A DNA stretch of 64,000 nucleotides from Verrucomicrobiaceae bacterium (GTDB lineage: Bacteria > Verrucomicrobiota > Verrucomicrobiia > Verrucomicrobiales > Verrucomicrobiaceae). Where the stretch lies: positions 80,410 to 144,409 of the forward strand of contig JAIXYN010000060.1 of NCBI GenBank assembly GCA_027490195.1, read 5' to 3'. Shown in pieces: positions 50,336 through 58,328 of this stretch. Within the stretch, counting starts at the first letter, position 1, and every line of letters begins with the position of its first letter. The notes under the pieces were generated by a model. That model was not told the origin of the DNA. It searched no databases and saw only the letters and a list, made by a program, of their open reading frames with translations. A program made the position numbers and the translations under genes.

Positions 50336-51535
50336 GTGATCCGTAAGCCTGCCGAATTGAAAGAGCCGCCAAGAGCCCAGGAGCAGGTGATCCTTGCCTC
50401 AGAACAGGCGGCGGCGCAGGGTGAGCAGGCTCTCCGCGCCTCCGAGGTGAAGTATCGGAAGCTTTTCGAAACAGCCCAGGATGGCATCTTGATTCTGGAA
50501 GCTGACACTGGCCGCATCAGCGAGGTGAATCCATTCCTGCTCAAATTGCTGGGCTTCACGCACGAAGAGGTGGTTGGCAGGTTTATCTGGGAGCTCAGCC
50601 CGTTCGAGGACATCGTCTCGAATCAGGAGAAACTGATACAACTGCAAGTGGAAGGGTATGTCCGTTACGAAAACCTGCCTCTCTTAACTAAGGATGGCCG
50701 CATGATTGCGGTAGAGTTTGTCAGCAATGTGTACTCCACCGGAGAGTGCCAGGTGATTCAATGCAACATCCGTGACATCACCATCAGAAAACAGTCTGAG
50801 GACGCCCTCAAGACCTCCCACACCCAATTACGCTCCCTGCTTGCACGGCTGCAAACCGTGCGTGAGGATGAAGCCACACACATTGCCCGGGAGATTCACG
50901 ATGAACTGGGGCAGAAGTTGACCGGACTCAAGATGGATCTGATCTGGGCGGAGCGGAAGCTCAGAGAACTACCAGACTCCTTTGCCATCAACGCCATCTT
51001 GCAGCGGTTCTCTGACACGCTCAAAATGGTCGATGCCATCACCACCGCCGTGCAAGTGATTGCGACGGAGCTCCGCCCCGGGGTGCTGGACACACTGGGA
51101 CTGGGCACCGCCTTGCAATATGAAGCCAGACGTTTGCATGAGCGCACCAGTATCTCCTGCAAGGTGCGACTGCCGGAAATAGAACCAGAGATGCCACCGG
51201 AGGTATCAACCGCGCTATTCCGCATTTTTCAAGAATGCCTCACCAACATCAATCGCCACTCGCAGGCTTCCGAGGTCAAAGTAGAGCTGAAGACGGAAGA
51301 CGGGTGGATCACGCTATGCGTGCAGGACAACGGCCGGGGCATCACCGCAGCAGAACTCGCGAGCCCCGTGTCACTGGGCCTACTCGGCATGAAAGAGCGC
51401 GCCGCTTTGCTGGGTGGAAAGATCATGATCACCCGTGATGAGGACCAAGGCACCAACGTCACCGCACGCATCCCAATTCAAGCCTCCCCACCCCGAAAGA
51501 GGACCTCGTATGAAGCGTGTGTTGATCGTGGATGA
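50336..51535 (+). CDS. PAS-domain histidine kinase, NarL-partner type (HisKA_3), soluble
   Basis: 399 residues without membrane helices. A coiled N-terminus is followed by one PAS domain (about 40-155: YRKLFETAQDGILILEADTG, LLGFTHEEVVG, IQCNIRDITIRKQ), then the acceptor motif AREIHDELGQKLTGLKMDL with His188 and an ATPase domain (NINRHSQASE, VQDNGRGI, LGLLGMKERAALLGG). The start is a GTG at 50336, since the nearby ATG at 50287 is in another frame. The 3' end overlaps the regulator gene at 51510 by 26 bases, so they are coupled and surely cognate. The PAS ligand is unknown. Confidence 0.9.
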   Translation: MIRKPAELKEPPRAQEQVILASEQAAAQGEQALRASEVKYRKLFETAQDGILILEADTGRISEVNPFLLKLLGFTHEEVVGRFIWELSPFEDIVSNQEKLIQLQVEGYVRYENLPLLTKDGRMIAVEFVSNVYSTGECQVIQCNIRDITIRKQSEDALKTSHTQLRSLLARLQTVREDEATHIAREIHDELGQKLTGLKMDLIWAERKLRELPDSFAINAILQRFSDTLKMVDAITTAVQVIATELRPGVLDTLGLGTALQYEARRLHERTSISCKVRLPEIEPEMPPEVSTALFRIFQECLTNINRHSQASEVKVELKTEDGWITLCVQDNGRGITAAELASPVSLGLLGMKERAALLGGKIMITRDEDQGTNVTARIPIQASPPRKRTSYEACVDRG

Positions 51536-52142
51536 CCATGAAACCGTGCGGCGCGGCTTGAGGGAAATCTTTGCTGACGCCTTTCCGAAAATGGAAGCCG
51601 GCGAGGCCACCAATTCACGGGAGGCTTTGGAACTCATGATGGCCCAGGACTGGGACCTCATCCTTTTGGATATCAGCATTCCTGGACATGGCGGGCTGAT
51701 GGTGCTGGAGGAAATGAAACGCCTGCGCCCGCACATTCCTGTGCTGGTTTTAAGCGCCTATTCGGAAGAGGAGTTCGCCATCCGTTCGCTCAAGCTGGGC
51801 GCTGCGGGTTATTTAAATAAAAGCCAGTGTTCAGATGACATGGTGACAGCAGTCAAGAAGGCCATGTCCGGCGGAAAATATGTGACCGCAGCGCTGGCGG
51901 AAAAACTGGCTTTCAACCTCGGAGGCAGCAGTCTGCGCGCCCCGCACGAGATGCTCTCCAGCCGCGAACTCCAAGTTTTGCAGATGATCGCCCAAGGAAA
52001 AGCGATCAAGGAGATCGCGGCAGAGCTGGCGCTGAGTGAAAAAACTGTGGGCACCTACCGAAGCCGCATTGCTACCAAGATGGATCTGTCCACCAATGTG
52101 GCGCTGACCCGCTATGCGCTAAAGCACCTGCTTGTGGATTGA
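51510..52142 (+). CDS. NarL/FixJ-family response regulator
   Basis: 210 residues: receiver with RVLIVDDHE, acceptor Asp54 in LILLDISIPGHGG, VLVLSAYSEEEFA, the Lys in GYLNKSQ, and a LuxR-type HTH (LSSRELQVLQMIAQGKAIKE, SEKTVGTYRSRI). The ATG at 51510 gives MKRVLIVDD and is close after an AAAGAGGA site. Partner of the PAS kinase upstream. The regulator at 52544 is a tandem paralogue of it. Confidence 0.93.
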   Translation: MKRVLIVDDHETVRRGLREIFADAFPKMEAGEATNSREALELMMAQDWDLILLDISIPGHGGLMVLEEMKRLRPHIPVLVLSAYSEEEFAIRSLKLGAAGYLNKSQCSDDMVTAVKKAMSGGKYVTAALAEKLAFNLGGSSLRAPHEMLSSRELQVLQMIAQGKAIKEIAAELALSEKTVGTYRSRIATKMDLSTNVALTRYALKHLLVD

Positions 52143-52543
52143 TTGACTGAGGGAAGCAAACATGGGATCTGCCTGACGTCTCTAATCCCCGGTGGCTGTC
52201 AGCAGATCTACTTACAGCACTCAGGCCGCTTGCTGACAGATATTCGAGACTCTAACCGACTGGCTGAATCAAACGTGCTGCGCATAAGTAAAATGAGACC
52301 ACTTCACGGTCTTTATGCTGAACCGAAATGGAAATCACCACTCAAGAAAATTTATGGCTTTGAGAACGCTCTGGTCGGACAAACCAGAGTCATGACGCGC
52401 TGCAAAACCATGCCGCTAACGCACGGTGAGCCACGCGAACTAGAAGTTGATCGCGCCCAGCCGCTGATGGGGGCCAAACATCCGCCAAGTTCCGGCTGCG
52501 GCAGAAATGAGGCGCGAGGTGCTGCCACCCGAAGGCCGCACGT
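52143..52543. other. 401-base gap between tandem regulators, with kinase-tail remnant
   Basis: No gene is supported here although one frame is open. The last 25 bases before the second regulator (CCACCCGAAGGCCGCACGTA) resemble the end of the first kinase gene (CCACCCCGAAAGAGGACCTC), which suggests that a kinase-regulator unit was duplicated and the kinase copy lost. A 9-bp perfect inverted repeat, CTGTCAGCA (52196-52204) and TGCTGACAG (52231-52239), may be a terminator or operator. Confidence 0.5.
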
Positions 52544-53176
52544 ATGATGCGAGTCTTGATCGTGGATGACCACGAGATCCTGCGGCGCGGCCTGAAGGAA
52601 ATCTTCGCGGATACGTTTCCGAAAGCAGTCATCGGTGAGGCCTCCAACTCAAGAGAAGCCATGGACCTGATCCAGAGGCAGGAGTGGTGCCTCATCCTCC
52701 TAGAAATCAACATTCCAGGCCACAGCGGCCTGGCGGTTCTGGAGGAAATGAAACGTCTGCTTCCTCATACTCCGGTGCTGGTTTTGACAGCCTATTCGGA
52801 GGAGGAGTTTGCCATTCGTTGTCTCAAGCTGGGTGCCTCGGGGTTTCTCAACAAAAGCCAGACTTCGGTAGAGCTGGTGGCGGGGGTCAAGAAGGTCTTG
52901 GCCGGTGGAAAGTACGTGAGCGCAACGCTGGCGGAAAGACTGGCGTCCACCCTCGGTGGCGACGTCCGACATGCGCCACACGAGGAACTTTCTAGCCGTG
53001 AACTCCAGGTATTGCAGATGATTGCCCAGGGGGAAACAATCAAGGAAATTGCCTCAATACTGGGGCTCAGTGGAAAAACGGTGGGAACGTACCGTAATCG
53101 CATTTCGAAGAAAATGAGTCTGACCACGAACGTGGCACTGACCCGCTATGCGCTGAAGAACCGGCTGGTGGATTGA
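52544..53176 (+). CDS. NarL/FixJ-family regulator with Glu at the phospho-acceptor site
   Basis: 210 residues, colinear with and closely related to the regulator at 51510 (same ends KHLLVD/KNRLVD). The receiver keeps VDDHE, VLVLTAYSEEEF and the Lys of GFLNKSQ, but the acceptor position 54 is Glu (LILLEINIPGHSG; GAA at 52703-52705) where the paralogue has Asp. Such a Glu can mimic the phosphorylated state or simply abolish phosphorylation. The HTH (LSSRELQVLQMIAQGETIKE, SGKTVGTYRNRI) is intact. No kinase is coupled to it. It is likely a constitutively active or kinase-independent DNA-binding protein. Confidence 0.9.
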   Translation: MMRVLIVDDHEILRRGLKEIFADTFPKAVIGEASNSREAMDLIQRQEWCLILLEINIPGHSGLAVLEEMKRLLPHTPVLVLTAYSEEEFAIRCLKLGASGFLNKSQTSVELVAGVKKVLAGGKYVSATLAERLASTLGGDVRHAPHEELSSRELQVLQMIAQGETIKEIASILGLSGKTVGTYRNRISKKMSLTTNVALTRYALKNRLVD

Positions 53177-53380
53177 GCAGGCGTCCCATGCAACAAATTG
53201 TTGCTTCGGCAGCAGATGTCAGTCAAACACCTGACGAGGCCCGAACCAAGCACTGACAGCGGATTAAGGCTATGACCGACTGGTCGAAGAAGGTGTGCCG
53301 CATGATAATCTTGTTTAATTCGAAAACGATTAATCAGGACTATAGAGACCGAGCCCCAAATTAAATCATTCCTGAAGAAA

Positions 53381-54580
53381 ATGGAGCGCCTTACAGCACG
53401 CAAGCAGGCGGAAGCACAACTGCAACAGGCCAACGCCAAACTTAAGGCATGGGCTCAGGCCCTGAATTCGTTTGCGATCGTGGAAGAAACCGACCCCCAG
53501 GGCCGCATCACCTACGCCAACGATCCGTTTTGCCGTATCTCCAAATACAGCCGGGAGGAGGTCATTGGCAGAGATCACCGTGTTATCTTGATCTCCGGGA
53601 TTCACCCTAGGGAGTTCTGGAAGAAAATGTGGGGCATCATCAGGCACGGTAAAATCTGGCGCGGCGAGATCCAAAACCGCGCGAAGGATGGAACGACCTA
53701 CTGGGTGGACACTGTCATCGTTCCGCTGCTGGGCCGGGATGAAAAGCCTGAAACCTACCTTGCCATCGGCTTTGCGATCACCGAGCGCAAGCTGGCTGAA
53801 GAGGAGTGGAAGCGCGCAGAAAAAGAAATCCAGGACCTCAATACTGCCTTGGAGGGGCGCGTGCTGGAGCGCACCGCCCAGCTCAAAGCCGTCAACGATG
53901 AACTGGAAGCTTTCAGTTACTCCGTCTCGCATGATCTGCGTGCACCGCTGCGCCATGTCTCCGGTTTTGTGGAACTGCTGCAGCTAGAAGCCGGAGCTTC
54001 CCTCTCAGAAAAAAGCCTCCGCTATCTTTCCACCATATCGAAGTCGGCCCAACGCATGGGAGAATTGATTGATGACCTGCTAACATTCGCGCGGATAGGC
54101 AAATCAGACCTGCAAAAGACGAATGTCAGTCTCGCAGCCCTGGTGCAGGATGTGCTGGGGGATTTTCAAGCGGCCACGAAGGAAAGGAACATCCTGTGGG
54201 ACATTCAATTGCTGCCAACGGTGCATGCAGACCCCGCTTTGATGCGGCAGGTGCTGGTCAATTTAATGTCCAATGCGGTGAAGTTTACCAGCGCCTGTGA
54301 CGAAGCCAAAATTGAAATCGGCAGCTCTTCAAGCCCCACAGGAGACGCGGTGATCTTCATTCGTGACAACGGGGCTGGGTTTGATCCGCGTTACGCCGAC
54401 AAGCTTTTCGGCGTGTTTCAGCGCCTGCATAGCCGCGATGAATTTGAAGGCACGGGCATCGGGCTAGCGAACATCCAACGCGTCATCCTTCGGCACGGTG
54501 GCCGGGTGTGGGCGGAGGGCGTCGTGGACGGCGGCGCCACCTTTAGTTTTTCAATTCCCAAACAATCCAAGATGATCTGA
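53381..54580 (+). CDS. PAS-domain histidine kinase (HisKA), soluble
   Basis: 399 residues. A PAS domain (about 30-145: NSFAIVEETDPQGRITYAND, ISKYSREEVIGRDHR, LAIGFAITERK) is linked by a coiled coil to a HisKA/HATPase module. Acceptor His184 lies in YSVSHDLRAPLRHV; the ATPase domain shows LVNLMSNAVKFTS, FIRDNGAGFDPRYADKLFG, and FEGTGIGLANIQR. This layout with a following short regulator is like the phytochrome-type Cph1/Rcp1 pairs, but no chromophore domain is present. It abuts the regulator at 54581 with no gap. Upstream at 53315-53334 is a palindrome that could be an operator. Confidence 0.92.
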   Translation: MERLTARKQAEAQLQQANAKLKAWAQALNSFAIVEETDPQGRITYANDPFCRISKYSREEVIGRDHRVILISGIHPREFWKKMWGIIRHGKIWRGEIQNRAKDGTTYWVDTVIVPLLGRDEKPETYLAIGFAITERKLAEEEWKRAEKEIQDLNTALEGRVLERTAQLKAVNDELEAFSYSVSHDLRAPLRHVSGFVELLQLEAGASLSEKSLRYLSTISKSAQRMGELIDDLLTFARIGKSDLQKTNVSLAALVQDVLGDFQAATKERNILWDIQLLPTVHADPALMRQVLVNLMSNAVKFTSACDEAKIEIGSSSSPTGDAVIFIRDNGAGFDPRYADKLFGVFQRLHSRDEFEGTGIGLANIQRVILRHGGRVWAEGVVDGGATFSFSIPKQSKMI

Positions 54581-55096
54581 ATGAATACGGCAAACATCGA
54601 AGACACCCAGAATAAAAACATCCTCCTCGTGGAGGACGATCAGCGGGATGCGGAGCTGACACTTGCGGCCCTGGAGGAGCAGAATCTGGCCCATCAAGTT
54701 TTCGTCGTACAGGACGGCTCACAGGCTCTGGATTATTTGTACCGCCGGGGAAAATTTACTGGCCGGACGAGCGGCAATCCCATCCTGATGATGCTGGACC
54801 TGAAAATGCCTAAGGTGGATGGGCTGGAGGTGCTCAAGGTCATCAAGGCGGACGAACACTTGAAAAACATTCCCGTCGTGATGCTCACTTCATCACGTGA
54901 AACGCCGGACCTCAACGAGTGCTACAAGTATGGCGTGAACGCCTATGTGGTGAAGCCGATGGATTTCACTGAGTTTAAGAAAGCCGTCAGTCAGCTCGGT
55001 ATTTTTTGGGCGGCGATCAATCACCCTCCGCTGCCTGAAGCCAAGGGGGGCTTTAGGCTCGAAATCATTCAACTCCAAAAATGCATTTATCGATGA
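54581..55096 (+). CDS. single-domain response regulator, Rcp1-like
   Basis: 171 residues of receiver only: ILLVEDDQRDAELTL, acceptor Asp73 in LMMLDLKMPKVDGLEVL, VVMLTSSRETPDLNECY and VVKPMDFTEF. No output domain, so it works through protein contacts, perhaps with the hybrid kinase encoded next. Its stop overlaps the next ATG (ATGA at 55093-55096). A decayed copy of its second half sits at 49821-50171. Confidence 0.93.
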   Translation: MNTANIEDTQNKNILLVEDDQRDAELTLAALEEQNLAHQVFVVQDGSQALDYLYRRGKFTGRTSGNPILMMLDLKMPKVDGLEVLKVIKADEHLKNIPVVMLTSSRETPDLNECYKYGVNAYVVKPMDFTEFKKAVSQLGIFWAAINHPPLPEAKGGFRLEIIQLQKCIYR

Positions 55097-56640
55097 ACAC
55101 TCCACTTAGAATCCTGCACCTTGAAGATGACCCCAACGATGCTGCGCTCATCCAATCCATGCTGGAAGTAGGCCACATTGGCTGTGAAACCACCAGCGTG
55201 AGCAACCGTGCCGATTTTGAACATCAGATCAGAAGCGGCTGCTATGATCTGGTTCTTTCTGACTACTCGCTGCCTACGTTTGACGGGCTGTCCGCCGTCG
55301 CCATCGTACGTGCCCAAAGGCCCGATGTGCCGGTCATACTGGTCTCGGGAACAGTGGGCGAGGAGTTCGCCATTGAGTCGCTCAAAAACGGTGCGACGGA
55401 TTACGTGCTGAAGACTCGGCTGAAGCGTCTGGTGCCAGCAGTGCAGCGCGCGATGCGCGAAGTGGATGAGAGGACCGAACACAGGCGGCTTGAGGCGCAA
55501 TTTATTGAAGCGCAAAAAATGGAGGTCATCGGCCAGCTAGCCGCCGGAGTGGCGCATGACTTCAACAACATCCTCGGTGTGATCATGGGCTACAGCGACA
55601 TGCTGCTGCTCAAGGTGCCGAGTGAGCACCCGCTGCGGAATTATGTCGAAGAAATACGGCGTGCGTCAGAACGTGCCGCCGGACTGACGCTGCAACTCCT
55701 CGTCTTCGGCCGCAAACAAACCGTGCAGCCTGTGGTCATGGATCTCAATGTGGTGCTGCGTGATCTGGAAAACATGCTGGAGCGGCTCATCGATGATAAC
55801 ATTACCCTCACGCTCGCCCCTGGAACGCACAGCGGCCACATCCGCGCGGACCCCGGCTACATCGGCCAAGTGCTGATGAACTTGGCCGTCAATGCCCGCG
55901 ATGCCATGCCGGACGGCGGCAGACTCACCATCGCCACGAGCAGGGTCAGAGTTGATGAACATTCCTCGCATGCGTATCCCGGCTCGCACCTCGGAGAATG
56001 CATCATGCTCAGTGTGAGTGACACAGGCACCGGTATGAGGGAGGAAGTGAAAGCACGCATCTTTGAGGCTTTTTTCACCACAAAACCCGTGGGAAAAGGG
56101 ACAGGTCTGGGGCTGGCCACCTGCAAGACCATCATTCAACAATCTGGCGGCAGCATGAGCGTCACTAGCGAGGTGGGCCTAGGCACGAGCTTTCAAATTC
56201 TCTTCCCCTGCACCGAACAGCCGCTGGATCTGGCGGCACCGCCGGAAGCTAACGAAACGCTGCCACGTGGCACTGAAACCTTGCTGGTGGTGGAGGATGA
56301 TCCGGCCTTGCGCCAGCTCGCGGTGGAAGTACTGCAAAACCAAGGGTACCACGTGCTGCCGGCTTTCAACGGCCAGGATGGACTGAACATGGCCCGCACC
56401 CATCAAGGCCCGCCGATCCAGTTGGTGGTCACTGACCTGATCATGCCCGTGGTGGGAGGCAAGGTGATGGCGGAGTGGCTGAAGGTGACCTATCCCGAAA
56501 TCAAAGTGCTCTTCACTTCCGGATACACCGATGATACCATCTCACACCACGGTGTGCTGGATGCCGGTGTGGATTTCCTGCATAAGCCCTATACCCCGGC
56601 CACACTGACCCGCAAAGTACGCCAGATGCTGGATGCCTGA
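55093..56640 (+). CDS. hybrid histidine kinase (receiver-HisKA-HATPase-receiver)
   Basis: 515 residues. An N-terminal receiver (LHLEDDPNDAALIQ, acceptor Asp57 in LVLSDYSLPTFDG), then HisKA with His155 in VAHDFNNILGVI, ATPase domain (LMNLAVNARDAMPDGG, VSDTGTGM, GKGTGLGLATC), and a C-terminal receiver with acceptor Asp448 in VVTDLIMPVVGG and the Lys in FLHKPYTP. It is the NtrB-like FNN-class H box. Start at 55093 is set by the ATGA overlap; the ATG at 55081 in the same frame is possible. The N-terminal receiver suggests that it takes phosphate or a contact signal from the cassette upstream. Confidence 0.92.
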   Translation: MNTPLRILHLEDDPNDAALIQSMLEVGHIGCETTSVSNRADFEHQIRSGCYDLVLSDYSLPTFDGLSAVAIVRAQRPDVPVILVSGTVGEEFAIESLKNGATDYVLKTRLKRLVPAVQRAMREVDERTEHRRLEAQFIEAQKMEVIGQLAAGVAHDFNNILGVIMGYSDMLLLKVPSEHPLRNYVEEIRRASERAAGLTLQLLVFGRKQTVQPVVMDLNVVLRDLENMLERLIDDNITLTLAPGTHSGHIRADPGYIGQVLMNLAVNARDAMPDGGRLTIATSRVRVDEHSSHAYPGSHLGECIMLSVSDTGTGMREEVKARIFEAFFTTKPVGKGTGLGLATCKTIIQQSGGSMSVTSEVGLGTSFQILFPCTEQPLDLAAPPEANETLPRGTETLLVVEDDPALRQLAVEVLQNQGYHVLPAFNGQDGLNMARTHQGPPIQLVVTDLIMPVVGGKVMAEWLKVTYPEIKVLFTSGYTDDTISHHGVLDAGVDFLHKPYTPATLTRKVRQMLDA

Positions 56641-56647
56641 GACCTGC

Positions 56648-57400
56648 ATGCAAACGCTACCGCCCTCTGCTGATGATGCAGTGCTTCGTTTTGCAGCCCT
56701 TGAAACAGAGCTGCGCGAGACTGCGACCTGACTCCGCCATGTGGAGGAGAAGCTGAGCTGGAAATCCGCCTTCATGGATGCCCTGGCAAAATCGGCCATG
56801 GATGGCATCATCGTGGTGGACCCGCAGGGCCGGAAAATTCTGCAAAACCAGCGCGCCGCCGACATCTTCCAGATACCCCGGCACATCGCAGATGACCCCG
56901 ATGACACTTTTCAAGTCAAGTGGGTCATGGCGATGACCCGCCATCCGGAACGGTTCATTGATAAGGGGATACTTCTCTATTCCCACCCGGATGAAGTCAG
57001 CCGCGATGAAATCGAGCTCAACAACGGCACGCTGCTGGACCGCAACTCGTCCCCCGTGACCGGTAAAGATGGCACCCGCTACGGCAGAATCTGGACTTTC
57101 CACGACAGCCCCCTGCGCAAGCAGACCGAGAAAGCGCTGAAGGAAAGCGAGGAATGCTTTGCTGATGCCTTTGAGCATGCCCCCATCGGCATGGCACTTG
57201 TCTCAACTGAGGGCCGGTGGCTCAAGGTCAACCGGGCGCTCTGCAAGCTGGTCGGTTACTCTGAGGCCGAGCTGCTCAGTCGCAACTTTCAGGAGATCAC
57301 CTGCCCCGAAGATCTCTCCATCGACCTTAAAGCCATGCACCGGCTGCTTAGTTCTACTTTGGTGAGTTATCGGGGTTTGGGGGCTTGCGGCACGTTCTGA
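56648..57400 (+). pseudogene. PAS-PAS sensor kinase gene, broken by an internal stop and 3' truncation
   Basis: Eight bases after the hybrid kinase stop an ATG at 56648 begins MQTLPPSADDAVLRFAALE and runs 27 codons to an in-frame TGA at 56729; the same frame continues without a shift into LRHVEEKLSWKSAFMDALAK, a PAS domain (AMDGIIVVDPQGRKILQNQ) and a second PAS (CFADAFEHAPIGMALVSTEG, VGYSEAELLSRNFQEIT). The similarity to PAS proteins stops at about LKAMHRLL (57350) and no kinase domain follows. A GTG at 56741 could still give a 219-residue PAS-only protein. It was probably the fourth gene of the signalling operon. Confidence 0.75.
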
Positions 57401-57452
57401 GTGCGGCGGAGCTTCTTGCAAACGCTGCTGGAGGGCGTGGGGTGTGGCGAAG

Positions 57453-57615
57453 GCGCTGGGTTGGCTTTCCGATCTTGTTGCCGGAAACCCAGGGCTTGCT
57501 CGTTCCTCGCGGCGCCCCGGGCTGAATCCGTAGCCCCTTCAGGGCTCAAAAAGACTGAGACAGAATGGCTGCAAAGGTTCGAAACTGCCTCTTAATCAAG
57601 TGCCATTCATGACTG
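57453..57615 (+). repeat. dispersed repeat, copy 1
   Basis: About 160 bases nearly identical to 63268-63423: the first part GATCTTGTTGCCGGAAACCC and the last part beginning CTCAAAAAGACTGAGACAGA and ending AAGTGCCATTC are identical or differ by single bases, with small length differences in the middle. It sits directly after the truncated PAS gene. Confidence 0.8.
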
Positions 57616-57903
57616 GCATTCTTTTGGAGGAGTTAGGTCGCCCCTTCAGGGCTTCAAGAGGACGGCGCTTGGGTTTCCCAGGGCGTTGCCCTGGGCTGCG
57701 ATAGGCCGCACCTTTGGTGCTCTGAGGGCTCATGGCCACGAATGGACGCGAAGTGACTGCACGGGGGGCGTGGGGACGTGCTGGCCTGCCTTTGCCGTGT
57801 GATGGCGGGGGTTTTGTGGCGGGCTTGATGTGTGGGGGCTGCGGAAGGCAGGTCCGCCTGACGCGCGATGTAGGAGGTTTTGTGGCTGGCGTGGGGTGTG
57901 GGC

Positions 57904-58199
57904 CTGCGGAAAGCGGTAGCTGCGCTCGTTCCTCGCTGCGCAACCGCAGTCCAAATGGGGGGCGCGTGTTCTGATGTTGATGGCGGAAATGGTGAGAGGG
58001 GTGGTTCGGTAGCGGCGTGGGGGCATGCTGGCCTGCCTTTGTCGTGTGATGGCGGAGGTTTTGTGGCTTGCTTGAGGTGAAGGGGGCTGCGGAAAGCGGT
58101 AGCTGCGCTCGTTCCTCGCTGCGCAACCGCAGTCCAAATGGGGGGCGCGTGTTCTGATGTTGATGGCGGAAATGGTGAGAGGGGTGGTTCGGTAGCGGC
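57904..58199 (+). repeat. 113-bp exact direct repeat, period 183
   Basis: The segment starting CTGCGGAAAGCGGTAGCTGC at 57904-58016 recurs without change at 58087-58199. The 70 bases between also resemble sequence before the first copy (57770-57860), so the region is an unequal tandem array of about two and a half units. Confidence 0.85.
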
Positions 58200-58328
58200 T
58201 TGGGGGCAAGCCGCGATGCCTGGCGCTGGGGGTGCGGGATTTTTGGGGGGGGGAGGGCGCTGCCCAGAGCCGGTTAAAAACCGGCGCTCCCAGTACGGAA
58301 CTTCCGTTGCGGCGCAACGGGGCTGCTT

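Larger units (their letters stand above)
57401..58328. other. 928-base repeat-rich non-coding region
   Basis: Nothing here is a supported gene. It contains one copy of a dispersed repeat (57453-57615), a 113-base exact direct repeat (57904-58016 and 58087-58199), shorter repeats of the words GCTGGCCTGCCTTTG and GAGGTTTTGTGGC, and several G runs. Long open frames on the minus strand give only Pro/Arg/His-rich low-complexity translations. Confidence 0.65.

Noticed and set aside
52143..52547. Open frame of 134 codons between the tandem regulators
   Set aside because: Starts directly after the previous stop without a ribosome site, has no recognisable domain, and covers what appears to be a decayed kinase end.
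57596..58317. Two long minus-strand frames with repeated RSEERAQLPLS words
   Set aside because: The repetition follows the 113-bp DNA repeat and composition is Pro/His/Arg-rich; no start site or family supports a protein.
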